Source: Psoroptes ovis (taxonomy: Eukaryota; Arthropoda; Arachnida; Sarcoptiformes; Psoroptidae). From it: a stretch of DNA of 64,000 bases. This document shows positions 47,115 through 60,525 of this stretch, one piece after another (the first letter of the stretch is position 1; each line of letters starts with the position of its first letter). The DNA lies in NCBI GenBank assembly GCA_002943765.1, contig PQWQ01000002.1, positions 4,960,001 to 5,024,000 on the forward strand, in the 5' to 3' direction. Made by a program: the position numbers and the translations under genes. Under the pieces are notes generated by a model. That model searched no databases, was not told the origin of the DNA, and saw nothing but the letters and a program-made list of their open reading frames with translations.

Positions 47115-48530
47115 TCATCTTGAAATGAATTTGCTGCCTTCATTTGATTGCGGTTTTGATTGCTGTCGTGAATGATGATGATGATGTTGTTGTGATGAAC
47201 TTTTATTAATTATATTTTGTCTTAATTCATTACGCAATTCAACAACGTGTTTTTGTACATTATCCCAATGTTTTTTATTTTTATCCAATTCATTCATTTT
47301 TTCTTTTACTAATGAATCTGGTTCACCATAATTAGGTGGATTAGCATATGGATCATAACCTAATTTTTTTAACATTGGCGCTATTAAATGCATATCATTA
47401 ACAACATCTTCGGGTATATGGCCAACCCATTTTGATAATGCTTCTAAATTTATTGGTTTAATCACTTGATCAGTCGATCTTTCTAATCTGAATAATTAAT
47501 TAAGGACAAAATTATAATTAATTTGATTGAATTTGAATATGGATGAGGTATATATAACATACTTTGAAAGTGAAATATCACCCATTTCAACTAATTTTTC
47601 ATGATGTAAAACAGTATTATTCCATCGAACATCAAGAAAATCTAGAATATCATGCATCCATTTTGTTGGATTCAATACAAGCTGCTCATAATACACTGGA
47701 AAACATTTTTGAGGTCCCAATTTATTACATTGTTCATACTAAAATAATAATTAATGAAAATAAATGAATTATTGAGGTATTCGACAGTATAATTAAATGA
47801 TTACCATATGAGTCATCGCTGTGTTCCATTTTTTTAAACAATCACGATAATCGGTCAAATCAAAACCAGAAATGGTTACTTTACGTGATATGATTGAATG
47901 TACAACTGCACGACCATCTCGAATCATAAATATGAATTTAGAATTTGGAAATAAATATTGCAAATATGTAGCTGATCGTAATGTGAATGGATCTTTATTA
48001 CAAAGACGTGGAGCTGGTTTGCCATGTCTAACGACAATCTCTAAAATAAATGCTCGAATAGCTGAGTCTAGAACTTCGGTAGTGATACCTGCTTCTTGTA
48101 AACGTTTAGATTCAAACGGTGCTTTCAACCATGATTGTCGATTGCTTAATATACGAGGAATGACACGTGTTTCTTCACCACAACGAATATCTGGATGTGC
48201 ATCCAATAAAACTCGTAACAATGTGGTACCACTTCTTGGCATTCCACCAATAAATATTAATGGCATATTATAATCATAAAGATGTTTTTGTTTTCCATCG
48301 ATATATACATATTTCTATTTCAAATAATTAAGAAAAATGATTAGAAATATTAAATAAATAAATAATCGTAGAAAAATCACCTCCGATGTGATCCATTCAT
48401 AATCAGGTTTTGGATTAAAAATGCATTGAGAATTTTGAAATGTATAATACAAAATGAAGAATAAAATTTGACATAATATAAATATATACAATGGTTGTCG
48501 GCGAATATTTGGAATAAACATAATTGTCAT
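47115..48530 (-). CDS. Tpst: Tyrosylprotein sulfotransferase
   Basis: Exons 48381-48530, 47805-48314, 47563-47738 and 47115-47487 give 402 residues. A short cytosolic start is followed by one signal-anchor (IFILCQILFFILYYTF), which makes a type II Golgi protein. The 5'-PSB loop for PAPS reads FIGGMPRSGTTLLRVLLDAH. GEETRVIPRIL contains the catalytic glutamate region. FIFMIRDGRAVVHSIISRKV is the 3'-phosphate binding segment, and YYEQLVLNPTKWMHDILDFL follows. The enzyme transfers sulfate to tyrosines in acidic stretches of secreted and membrane proteins. It ends with a Ser/Gln/His tail (five His in a row) not expected in the family core. A CTG/GCT repeat sits just before the start codon in the 5' flank. 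Confidence 0.96.
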
Positions 48531-50712
48531 TACTGCTGCTGCTGCTGTCGTTGTTGTTGTTGGCGTTGATGTTTAATGAATTACGAATCAAAAAAATAAA
48601 TAAATAAATAAATTTACAAATAAATAATCAAATGAAAATATGAATATTTTTCTTTTTCTTTTTTCATTCATCAAAATAAATCGAACATTTGATTTTTGGT
48701 GAATGACACTGAAAAAAATGCATAAATTTATTCAATCATTTATTTATTTTGAAATTTAAAAATATGCTGAAATTTCCGACTGTTTTCGTTTCGTTTTCTT
48801 TTCGTTTTTTGAAAGACATAATCAAAAAATAACTATGCAATTTGATGTAATATTTATTTTATTCAAAATATTATTATTATCATGGCTTTTTTTGGAACAT
48901 TTATTTTGTTGCTGCAGTTGTTGTTGCCACTGTTTTTCAAGTGTTCCAAAAATTGTAAATATTGAAAATTACAATTTTTTTTTTTTTTTTTTTTTGACAA
49001 CTTTAATGTGTCGTCGGTGTTTACAATTTTTGTTTACATTTCATATGCAGATATATATGTGAATGAATGAATGAAACAAAAAACAAAAGTAACATTTTAT
49101 ATAAAAGTTTTGTGGATTGCTATAATTATAATTCACATATAATTTTTTCAGATAAAATGTGATTAGATATGATTTTGTTTTTTGTTTCATGTGTTCATAT
49201 CATATACACACACACACACACCAACACATACACCAACCAACACAAGGGTTTAGGGTTTACCTTTTATTTATTTGAATATTTTCAATTAAACAATATTGTA
49301 TACAGTTGATAATATACACATACAACATTGCTTTAATAAGCTTTAATAAGCAATGAAAATTTAATTAATCAAGTGAATTAATGAATTGATTGATTGAATT
49401 TATTAAAAAACACTGAAACAAAAACATAAACAAACACAAGCGCATAGAAATTTTTCGAGAAATTCTGTATGGAAAAATAACAACAACAACAAAACAAAAC
49501 ACAAAAAACACATGAAAAATTTCCATGGAAACTTTTTTTTCATGTAAATTATGTTTTTTTTTGAATATTTACAAATGTATATTCATGCCGAATGCTTGTT
49601 GTCGTTGTGTTGTTTACTGATATTTGATTATTATTGAATTATTCGATTGAAAATTATTATTATTTGGTTTTACTGGAATTAATTAAAAGTAAAAATCGAA
49701 AAAATCAATTAATTGATTAATTGAATAATTAATTAATTAGTTAGTTTGTCAATCAAATACAAATTTGACAAACGAAGTCGATATTGAAATGATTTCATTC
49801 ATTATTTAATTTAGTTTCTTTTTTTCTATTGTAAATATCAAAATTAAGAAAGTTGTTCGCGCTGATCAAGCATCTACTCGGCTATGTGCAATATTTGTCA
49901 ATATTTTGATTGAAAATTTTCAATCAAACATATGTCATACATCATCATTGCTCTGTTGACGTCAAAAATTTCTAATATCATTTTACGGAATTCTATTTTT
50001 TCACAAAAAAACCAAAAACAAATTCTGTTTTTAGATCAATAGTTAAAAATTAGGTTTGAATTCAATTCATTTTCAATTCTGAACACGTTCATTTGCGTTA
50101 TCGTTATCATCATAATCATCAACGATCACATGAATATTCTTTGAATCATTATTTTTGTTGTTTATTTCCAATAATTTATTCATAAATTAATTGATTTGCT
50201 CAAAGAAAATTAATTTAAATTTGAAATTGATTTGAATATTTTTTGATATTTGTACATTTGGATTTAAAAAATAAATAAATATTTTTTTGAAGAAAATGTT
50301 TTTGGAAAACAACAAATATATGATTCTTTATGATACACAAATAAATAAATATATGAGATTAGTTTAGTCTTCAATCGAAAATAAAATAAATAAATAAAAA
50401 CAATAAAAAATAATTTTAAATAAATCAATTTTTTTTCAATTATTTACAAATGGATAAAAATGGCCAAAATGGCTTTAGATTTGATATGTTGGTGAATTGG
50501 ATGTATTGGTTTTTGGTTTGTTTGTTTGTTTGTGTGTGTGTGTGTGCATTAGACATATGTCGGTGAAATTGTTTAGAAAAAATATATGATCATTATTTCA
50601 ATTCGGTGTCGATTTGATTTTGTATTTTCTTCATTTTCCAATCACATATAATAAATCAATAAACATAGCTGTTTTTGTCATTTTGACATTTGACTTTCGA
50701 GTATCGATTTTT
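48531..50712. other. Intergenic region between TPST and PLC-epsilon
   Basis: About 2.2 kb. It holds the TPST 5' flank with CTG repeats, a poly-T of 20 near 48976, CA repeats near 49206 and the PLC-epsilon 3' UTR with several AATAAA on the minus strand. No gene recognised. Confidence 0.5.
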
Positions 50713-52063
50713 TTATTTACTAATATTTCCTAATTTTCTAAGCCGTTTCATTGATAATTTTTTCAAACGATTAAATGATGAAGAATTTTGATTTGTTTCA
50801 TTTGTCGATGCTGTCGATACTGTTGTTGCTGCTGTCGATGAACTACCGACTGTACCGATACGATCATCAATATCGGATGATAATTCACCATCACTATGTG
50901 CTTGTCTTGTATAATCATTTATTGTATTGATTATGTTTGGATAATTTTTTATAATCGATAATTTATCCTGATTCAATGATCGTTGTTGATGTCTTAATTT
51001 AAAATCATTTGATTCTTTTCGATGAAAATGTTTTGAATATGTACGATGCATTCGTGATAATTTTTTCAATGAATCACGTGTATTCATCAATTGTATTGAA
51101 TATCGTTGATTATTGATCGGTGATGTTGTTGTCGATTGTGATCGAAATGATGATGATGATGGTTTCATTTGTTTATTGATTACATTATCGTTTGATGTTA
51201 CATCGCTACGATATTTTAGCTCAAATTTTCCTCTATTTTTCCATTTGGTTTGTATTTGATAAATATTTTCATCATCATTCAATACTCGACGATAATTATT
51301 TATTGGATTTTTATTATTAAATTTTTGAAATTCATTTGTCGATGTGTCAATAAAATTTTCAACCTCTTCAATTAAAACAAATTTTGTGGGATCTTCATCT
51401 CGATGTGCCTTGCATAATGCTTGTTGTATTATGTCTTGTGAAGTACTTTTGATTGATGATTTCAATATTGTATAAGGTTGATCATTGCTAACATTATAAA
51501 TACACACTAGAAATGTTTCATTTTCATTACGTTTAGATTTACCATCACAATTACTATCATCATTCCAATCATTAGATATTTCTTTATCATTTACATTACT
51601 AGTGTTGTTGTTTGATGCGTTATTTTGTTGTGCCGACCGTATTGTTGTCATCCATGCTCTTGTGCTAGGATCATCAGCCAGCTTTTTCAGTATAAATTTT
51701 CCATCACCTTTCCAATTATTTTGCGCTTCTAACGGATGTTCATTCGGATCAAGTATCCGTTGTGTTAGCGAATCACGATCATTACGATCATTTCTTTCCC
51801 ATCCTTTATTCACTTCTTCTAATAGAACATAATCATTAACACTTTCATTCGATTTATTTGCTTTGCATAATGCTTGTGTTATAACATCATTGACGGTACT
51901 GTCTTGCGTTATTTTCAATATTGTCGATTGTTCTTCCGGTAAAACACCATGTACCATTAGGAAAAACATCCGTCGTTTTACTGATGATGTCATGATTGGC
52001 TCTATTTTGGTGACATCTAATTTATTTAGATCAATTTTTGATAATTTATTCTTTGATAATTGA
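50713..52063 (-). other. Two tandem Ras-association domains
   Basis: The first RA domain starts FFLMVHGVLPEEQSTILK and ends AQNNWKGDGKFILKKL. The second starts ETFLVCIYNVSNDQPYTILK and ends QTKWKNRGKFELKY. Both resemble human PLCE1 RA2 (VHDVSPEQPRTVIKAP ... AQSKWKGAGKFILKL) and keep the lysine of the TVIK strand used to bind Ras. A Ser/Thr-rich and basic tail follows. Confidence 0.82.
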
Positions 52064-55000
52064 TCATTAGTTTTATTGGCTTCATTTGTTTCATTATCAT
52101 CAAGACCTTCTTCTTCATAACTGGAATATATGAATAATGTCGATAATGGAAGATTTTGATTCAAACAATTCCGCAATCTCAAATGTCGATAACCTTGTCG
52201 TAAACATTTTAAAGGCAATATTATTTGTGCTACTATTTGATTCACTCCAACATCAATAATGGTTATTCGTAAGAAGACTAAATCAACGAATTTTATCTGT
52301 AATAAATGAGTTAATGAGCAATTATGTATTTTTAATGCGAATTCAAAATATTATTTTTACCCTAAATCTAAATGTATCGTTCCAAATTGGATTCAATGAA
52401 TTACGCTGAATAATTTTAGTTCGTTGTCTATAGCAATCTATCGGTATACCGATTGTTTCCACTTCAACTTGTGGACTTCCAGTATTTGTATTTGGACAAA
52501 CATATTGGCCTGAAATTATCTGTAAATGAAAAAAATGATAATAATAATAATAGTATTAATACCATTGTTCAATGGCTCGATCTTAAATTAATTTGACTAA
52601 CAGTGATTGTAAAATTTATTGTGTGTAAACCATCAAATTCTTTATCCCATGGATTGAAACGTCCATACATCATATGTGATTTATCACGCATCACTTTTGA
52701 TTTTAATACATAGCCACATCCATTTTGTTCAAACATTGCTGTATTTATCTGTAATGCAGTATCAACTGTTTGATAATTTAATGCAACATTTTGTATACCA
52801 AATGCCCAGAATATGACAGGATTGAAATTTGAAGAATCGATTCTCATTCCAGTCGGATATGTTCGCATTATTTGACTTTCTGTATGTGCAATCACTTTTA
52901 ATGGATTTTTTCTACACAATTTTTTAGCTGTATTTTCATTAATGGATGCCACTTGATAACATGGAGCTGACGAATTTGGACGTTTGTTCATCGTCCAATT
53001 CGGATTGACAGCTTGATATGTCGGGGACAAATTATTCAATTCTCTTGATGATTCTCCATCTTTAGCTTTGATCATATCGGACACTGTCAAGAGACTTGGA
53101 TTTGATTGAATAACAACATTATTATTCAAAGTGTTTGTCAATTTTCTTGATGTTATTTTTTTAGAAACTGGCGTCGTCATTGTTGAATTTGTTGGACTAG
53201 CACTTATCGACGTGTTGTTCAGAGAACGTAATCCATGAAATTTGATTGCTTGACAATAAATGACTAAATCAGATAATTCAGGAGCAATTTGACTGCTTGA
53301 TTTACGTGCAGATTTATTATGTAATGGTGAATTGAAAATATTGTTAGTGTTTTCACCATCAGTATATCCTGATTCTGACCGAGCTGATTTTATTTGTCGC
53401 TGAGTTTTTGGTGTATCTTTTTCAGTTAATCGCTTTTCAGCTGATGTTTCTATACTGGTTGAAAACAACATTGTTGGCAACAATTCTTCAACATCTTCAT
53501 CATCATCATCATCTTCATATTCGTCATCTTCATCTTCATTGAATGAGCCAGTACTAGCATTGCTCACTAAACTATTTGCACGATCAGTTATCGATTTGCT
53601 GTGCACTAAACTCATACGAACTCGTTGATTTGATAAATGTAACATTGGTGCGCGTAATTTTTTATTTTTGATTAAAATTCTATATTTCAATTGATTCGGT
53701 GATGGCAAACGAGGATCATCGGAATAATCACTTTCGAACAAAAATTTTGTGACTAATTTTTCACCGAAAACCAGTGCAAATATTTGCGCCATTTTCGCTT
53801 GTTGCTGTAATGAACAATGATTTTCAACTGACAATATAACCGGATATGGTGAAGCAATAAATGCCTTTTCATTAATTGTTTCTACAACTTTTTTGAAGGG
53901 TATTTTCGATGTCAATGTATGGCCATGATAAATGACAGGCATACCATCATCACCATCCCAACAATCTAATTCAACACAACGGCAACCAGTCAATAAAACT
54001 TGACTATATAACTCTACCGATGATTCTCCTTTTAATTGATGACCAGTCAAATATGTGTTGTGACTTGTTGCACAGTAATAATGTGACAATGGATGATTCA
54101 TATCATCTTCATTTATTTGATATAATTCAGGCGTATAAGCAAAATTATCTTTATCCATTAGATAACAAGCAAAACCTTCGAATGATAAACAATGTCGTTG
54201 ACGTAATGATAAATTTGGCTCATGTATTTTGATTAATTTTTTACAATCATCAATAGTACTTGTTTCACATTGATATGTTGTTACAAATGAATGAAAATCA
54301 TTCAATGTTAAAATCGATGTGTTTAATGAATCGATTCCAGCACTATTCGTCACAATACTTGCAGCTGAAATGGCATCAAATATACGATGATTTCTATTAT
54401 AATCACTTTGAAGGCTATTTCGTGTTAAGATATCGATGTGCTTTCTTTGTTTTTCGGAGTTATTATCATTGTTTCTATCAGAACATTCTTTATTACGTTC
54501 TAATGATTCTTTTCTTGATTGATCATTGCTATCCAATTCCATCATAGAATAAACATCGCCTTTGATGAATCGAAAATTAATTAATATGGATAAATTAGTA
54601 TGTGAACGAAAACAATCCAAAATACTTACATTTTGTTGCAATTTGTTCAAAAATATCTTTGATATCACGACGAATACAAACATAAAATGAGCGAAATAAT
54701 TCTGAATATTCAGAAAATGATAAATTTGCTGAATGTGATATGATCGATCGATTTTCAATTAGATTATTATTATTGAAATTATTTGTTGTTGTTTTAGATT
54801 TTTGTGGAACTTTTAAATATGATGAACTGAAAGTATCAAAAAAAGTTGATATGTTGTTGCGTTTGCAATATTTTTCACGATATTGTGATGTTAATTGTGA
54901 GGTTTGTATTCTTATATTGTTACTGTGTTGAATTTGATATAAACTATGATTATCGGAAAATGTATTGCTGCGATTTGATATCAAATTATCATTGGTATCG

Positions 55001-58000
55001 AATTTTTCATCTAAATTATTCGTTTTTATATTATTCATATGTTGATCCGATTCATAATGTCTCGATATGTTTGATGATTTAAAACAATGCATTGGAGATT
55101 GTTGCTGTTGAGTATTATTTATTAAGAATATATCAGGTGATGAATTGATTGATAATTGTGAACGATTACTTGATTCACGATTGACTGAAAAGCTTGTACC
55201 TTTTTTCTTTCGATTTTTAATGACATTATTAGTGTTACTATTATTATTGCTTGTAACTAATGAATCTTGATGTTGTTGTTGCAATGATTGATAACTTGAG
55301 CCCATCGTATCGACAGTCCATTTACGTCCTCCAAAAATTCTAATAGCTTCAGCTGCTGTTGGCCCTTTACATATCGCTTCTTCGTAGTATGCTTGTAGAT
55401 ATTTTTCTTTCAACCACACTATTCGTTGATCAATTAAACGTTTTTGATTTTCTAATGATTTCAAAACACTTTGTAAACCTTCAATCCAAATCGATAATAT
55501 CATTTTAGGTGCAATAAATACAATCGTTCGATTTTCACTTAAATTTTGGCCAAACAACATTTTTAAACAATAATTATTGTTTGAATTTAAAAATATCGAA
55601 TCGATAAAACCATGACGTCTACCGATCATTGAAATATCGATATTTGTTGTACTTATGTATACATCTTTCAAATACATTAAATCTAGATATCCTTCATCTA
55701 GATTTATCATTGATGGCTCTTTTGTTTCATATCGTAATGTGATACCAGGTAAAATAAAATTTTCAATGTCATATGATAGTTGATAATCTTGCGGTTGATT
55801 GTTGCCGCTTAATCTTAATGAAGTACTCCAAAAAGGTTTACACCAAACAATTAATGAATTACTTTGTTCAAGCTGCATATAGACCATAGATGACCGGCCG
55901 CTATCTTCTTCATAGTGTATGATTGTTGTGCCGTGATGCATCGCTTGCAAAACATGATAATCAATTTGATTTGGATCATATGGTATGTAGCTGATTCCGT
56001 GCGAGCAATATGTTGATTGTATTGGATTATATGAATTAGCATCAATCACATATAGATTGTCATCCTCTTTTTTCATGATTGATCTGATTTCAATTGAATT
56101 ATTTTTTTCAAGAATTATGTTTGATTTAGTTTTCATTGATTCATTTTGATTTTCACCATCATTGTTTGTTTGATTATCATAAACGAATGATTCTAAATCA
56201 TTATTTGCTTTGTTATTCATTTCATTCATTATTGTGAATAAACGACATCTTTTAATCGAATGAATATGAAAAGTCCGTAAATTATCTAATACTTGATGTG
56301 CTTTATACATTTTTTCCATATTAATGATGCCACCAACACCGATTCTTGACATATAATTATTATCACCATTAAAATCGGATATTGTTTCGATTCGTGGCTG
56401 GGATTGTTGTTTTTGTTGATAATAATAATTTGTAGTCGATTCAATTGAATCATGATAAATATTTATCTGACGATTATTGGTATTATTCATATGATGCTCA
56501 TTCGACAACACAATCAAGCTTGGCATACGTTTCAAAATCATTTTTAAATCATATAAAAATGCACCAAAAAATGGTATGATTTTCGAATGTGGTATGTCCA
56601 ATGCTCTGATGACAGCATTTTTATATTCATACGATGGTTCATCAAGTGTTAATAATATTTTCGATAATTTATTGAATAGATGAACATCTTCTTTGTGTTC
56701 GATTGATAGCCAAAATGGTTTCAATTTTTCTGATCTAATAAAAAATGAAAATGACAAAAAAAAATGGCTGAAATTTCAATTTTATCTCTCGAGCTATGAA
56801 TAATTACTTCAAACCAGCCAATATTTCGACAGCAGTGTTGAAATTTCCCAAATTCCAACATGTTTGTACCACTCTCATGATGTTTGATAGAAATGCTTTT
56901 CTATTCATTTTTTGAAAAAAATAAAATTTAAATTAAAATTTTAATAATTAAAAAATTGAAAAAATTTTAATTGAAATTTTTTTTCTGCTTTGAAATTATG
57001 AAAAATTTGCTTATTTTTGCAATTTTTTTACCATTTCATTCAATTTTCAAAATAATTGAAAATTTTTTCGCCAGAAAACCCATAACAAAGAATATTTACC
57101 TCATTTCATGTGTCGGTTGTGAAATGATGAGTTGTGTTATCCAAGATGAAACCTCATGAAAACGTTCAATCAAATCTTCAACAGTAAGTACTGTTGACAA
57201 ATTATTATTGTTATTGTTATTATTATTATTATTATCATTTTTATTATTATCATCATTATTATTGTTGATAATATTATTATTATCAACAATAATATTATTG
57301 TCAAATGATTGTTTTTGATTATTTTTTGTCGATGAATTTGCTGATGATGATTCATTTTGTGTTCCAACGTTAAGATCTAATGTAACTGTGCAATTTTTTT
57401 TTATTTTTTCAAATGAAAAGAAATAAATTATTACAATGTTTTTTTTTATAACAAAAGGTGAATGAATCAAATAATGTTAATCATAAAAACATAATAAAAA
57501 ATGTTCAAAAGAAAAACGAAATATCAAAAGATTACTGAACAATAGAAATGCATGCTTAAAAAATAAAATTCTACAATAAAAAAGAAATATATTAATCCAA
57601 TATGGACATAAAATTTCAAATGTGAAAATATTGTATTCTCAAAAGACAAACAAAAGAATGTGAATAAATGAATTGAAAATTTTTTTTTGATTGAATCAAC
57701 AAAAATAAATATTTTTGGAACAAACCTTGCCGAATATAATGAACTGGTTGAATATTGTAGAATAAATCATATTCAATTTGTGTTAAACAAAATGCCACTT
57801 CTTCAGGAAAATGTATTATCGATTCTAATCGTAATAATTCATCACGAAAACGCCTTTTCATTATTTTACAATTTGTTTTAATAATATTTATATTATTATT
57901 CTTATTAATATTATTATTATAATCAATAACATTATTATCTATGGTGATTGTTGTCATTTTAATCATTTGACCATTTATCATGTCATTATTTAATGAAATA

Positions 58001-59350
58001 AATAAAACAAAAAGAAGGGAAATTTGTATAATTAAAACTTTGATTAAGTAATTTTGTTTTGTTTTTTTGTTTTTCCATAATTCAAAACAATAAACACATG
58101 AAAAAACAAAGAAATCATCGTTTCAATCAAAACAAAATTAATGATTGAAATGGTGATGATTAATTGAAAATATGGTTTTTGTGCTTTGCATGTTTGCACT
58201 GTCAGTTTCGATTGACTCATGATTAATTGATTTTTTAAAAAATTAATTTCAAATTAATTTACCTTTTTCAAATTCATTCGCAATCAATCTATCTAAATAT
58301 GATGAATCAATATTTTGTAATATTTCCCATAATACTGAACCAATCGTACGTAAACAATTCATTGATGGTGCTTGAAATGACCATTGTGTACCTCTGAATT
58401 CCAATATTAAACGATCATGTTGTCGACCACCACCAGTACGCCATTGTTGTAAATTATTTGTCGATTGTTGTTTTGATAATTGTAATGTATTACAATCTAA
58501 CAATACGATACGATCTAAACATATTCCTAATAATCTTTGTGATCGACGATTTGTTCGTTTATTTCCATTTAATAGCTCTTTTACTTGAAACAACTGGCAA
58601 CCATAAGCAGGTAAACGTTTACATGTTTGAATGTATAATTTTTTCAATTGTAGCTCACTTTCATACACTGATGTGTGAAATAATTTACGTTTTTGTTCCT
58701 TTTTTTTATATGATTAAAGTTTAAAATTGAATCATTCATCGATTCGTTTCATATTTTTCGACAACTGAATTATACTCACTCTTATTGTTTTGGCAATATT
58801 TTTACTACTTTGATATATTGGTGGCAAATATCTACGTGCATCGATTGAACTAAAATTATAATCATTATCATTATACCAATTAATTGTCATCCATTGAAAC
58901 AAACGATTTGATGATTTTTTATTTGATAAAATTGATGTATTTACAATACTGTTATTATTATTATTACTAAATAATTGAATATTATTATTATTATTATTAT
59001 TTCGATTAAATTTGAAAATTGAAACATCTTTTCTTTTATTTGTCATTAATTTATTGTTATAATTATTAATTGATGGTGAATTTGTTTCCATTTCATCAAC
59101 ATTATTATCATTATTTTTATTATTATTTTGATTATTATAATTATTTTCTTCATCATTTTCATCAAATGATAATGATGATGATGACATTATTCCTATTGTT
59201 TTGTTTGTTGTGGTTGTTGTATGAAATAATTTATTTGTAAATGATGTGGATGATGATGAATTATTATTATTATTTTCCTATGGGTAATTTAATGAAATAA
59301 TTTCATTTTTTTTTCATTAAAACAAATTGTGAATCAAATCATTTATTTAT

Positions 59351-59381
<31 letters not shown>

Positions 59382-60487
59382 GGAAATTAAAATATTTTCA
59401 CTTACTTTTATATTATTATCATTAATGATCGGCCTTAATGATGTTGCTGCTGTTGGTGATAGAATTTTATTCTCATTATTAGTATGATGATCATCATCAT
59501 TGATATTTTTATTATTATTAACATTCATATTTAATTGATTATTATTATTGATATTATTATTACTGCTGCTGCTATTTGCGGGTGGTGATGTTTCATCAAT
59601 ACGTAATTGTATAACGGCCAATGTTACGGCTTCATCTTTGGAACATGGTAATTGTCCACTTAATATTAATTTTTGCAACTATAAAAAAAAATATTTTTTG
59701 AAAAAAAAATTTATGAAAAAAAAGTTTTCTTCACATCAAATTCATAATTCATTTAAAAATTCATTATCATGTCCACGAATTATTTGAAATCATCATAAAA
59801 AACAATAATAAAAATGACGACGAATTTTTCACGAATTCACTATGAAAATTTGCATAGAAATGAATCGAAATCTTGCTATAATTTTATAATCATCAAAAGT
59901 TTTTTATAATCAATCTTGTTTGAATCGGAAAAAAATTCATTAAAACTAATCAAAATTGCCTATGGTTATTGCTATTCAATTATTGAATCATTGTTAAAAT
60001 ATAAAATATAATCAAAACACAAATATAGAAACAAAGATGATGTTGGAGAAGCGAAATTCAATTTCAATTTAATATCAAAGCGACGACGATGAATGAATAC
60101 AATCACACAAACATAGACAAAAGAAGATCATTGAATTAATTCATTGTGTATTCACTGTTTTTGATTGAATGTAACAATGATAACAATGATTAAAACCTAT
60201 GATTAAGATATTATCATTTTTTTTCATAATGCTGTTATATTTACAGAATATAATAAAGCACACGAATTTTCATCATTTTTCATCATTGTTTTTTAATACA
60301 TAAATGAATGATGGAATTGAAAAACAAATAATGAAAAAAAAAATAATATCAAAATGAAAATTGATAAATTTTTTTTTCTTTCACTTAATTCTATCTTTAT
60401 TATATATTTTTTATAATAATAAGAAAATTAAAATAACAATTATTAAAGATGATAATGATTAATTTGAATGAAACGAGAATAATATAA

Positions 60488-60525
<38 letters not shown>

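Noticed and set aside
49248..49262. TTTAGGG words suggesting telomere repeat
   Set aside because: Only about two copies, and the flanks are ordinary intergenic DNA with genes on both sides.
57170..57367. Ile-rich minus-strand frame inside the PLC-epsilon exon
   Set aside because: It is another frame of the Asn-coding AAT repeat in a real exon.
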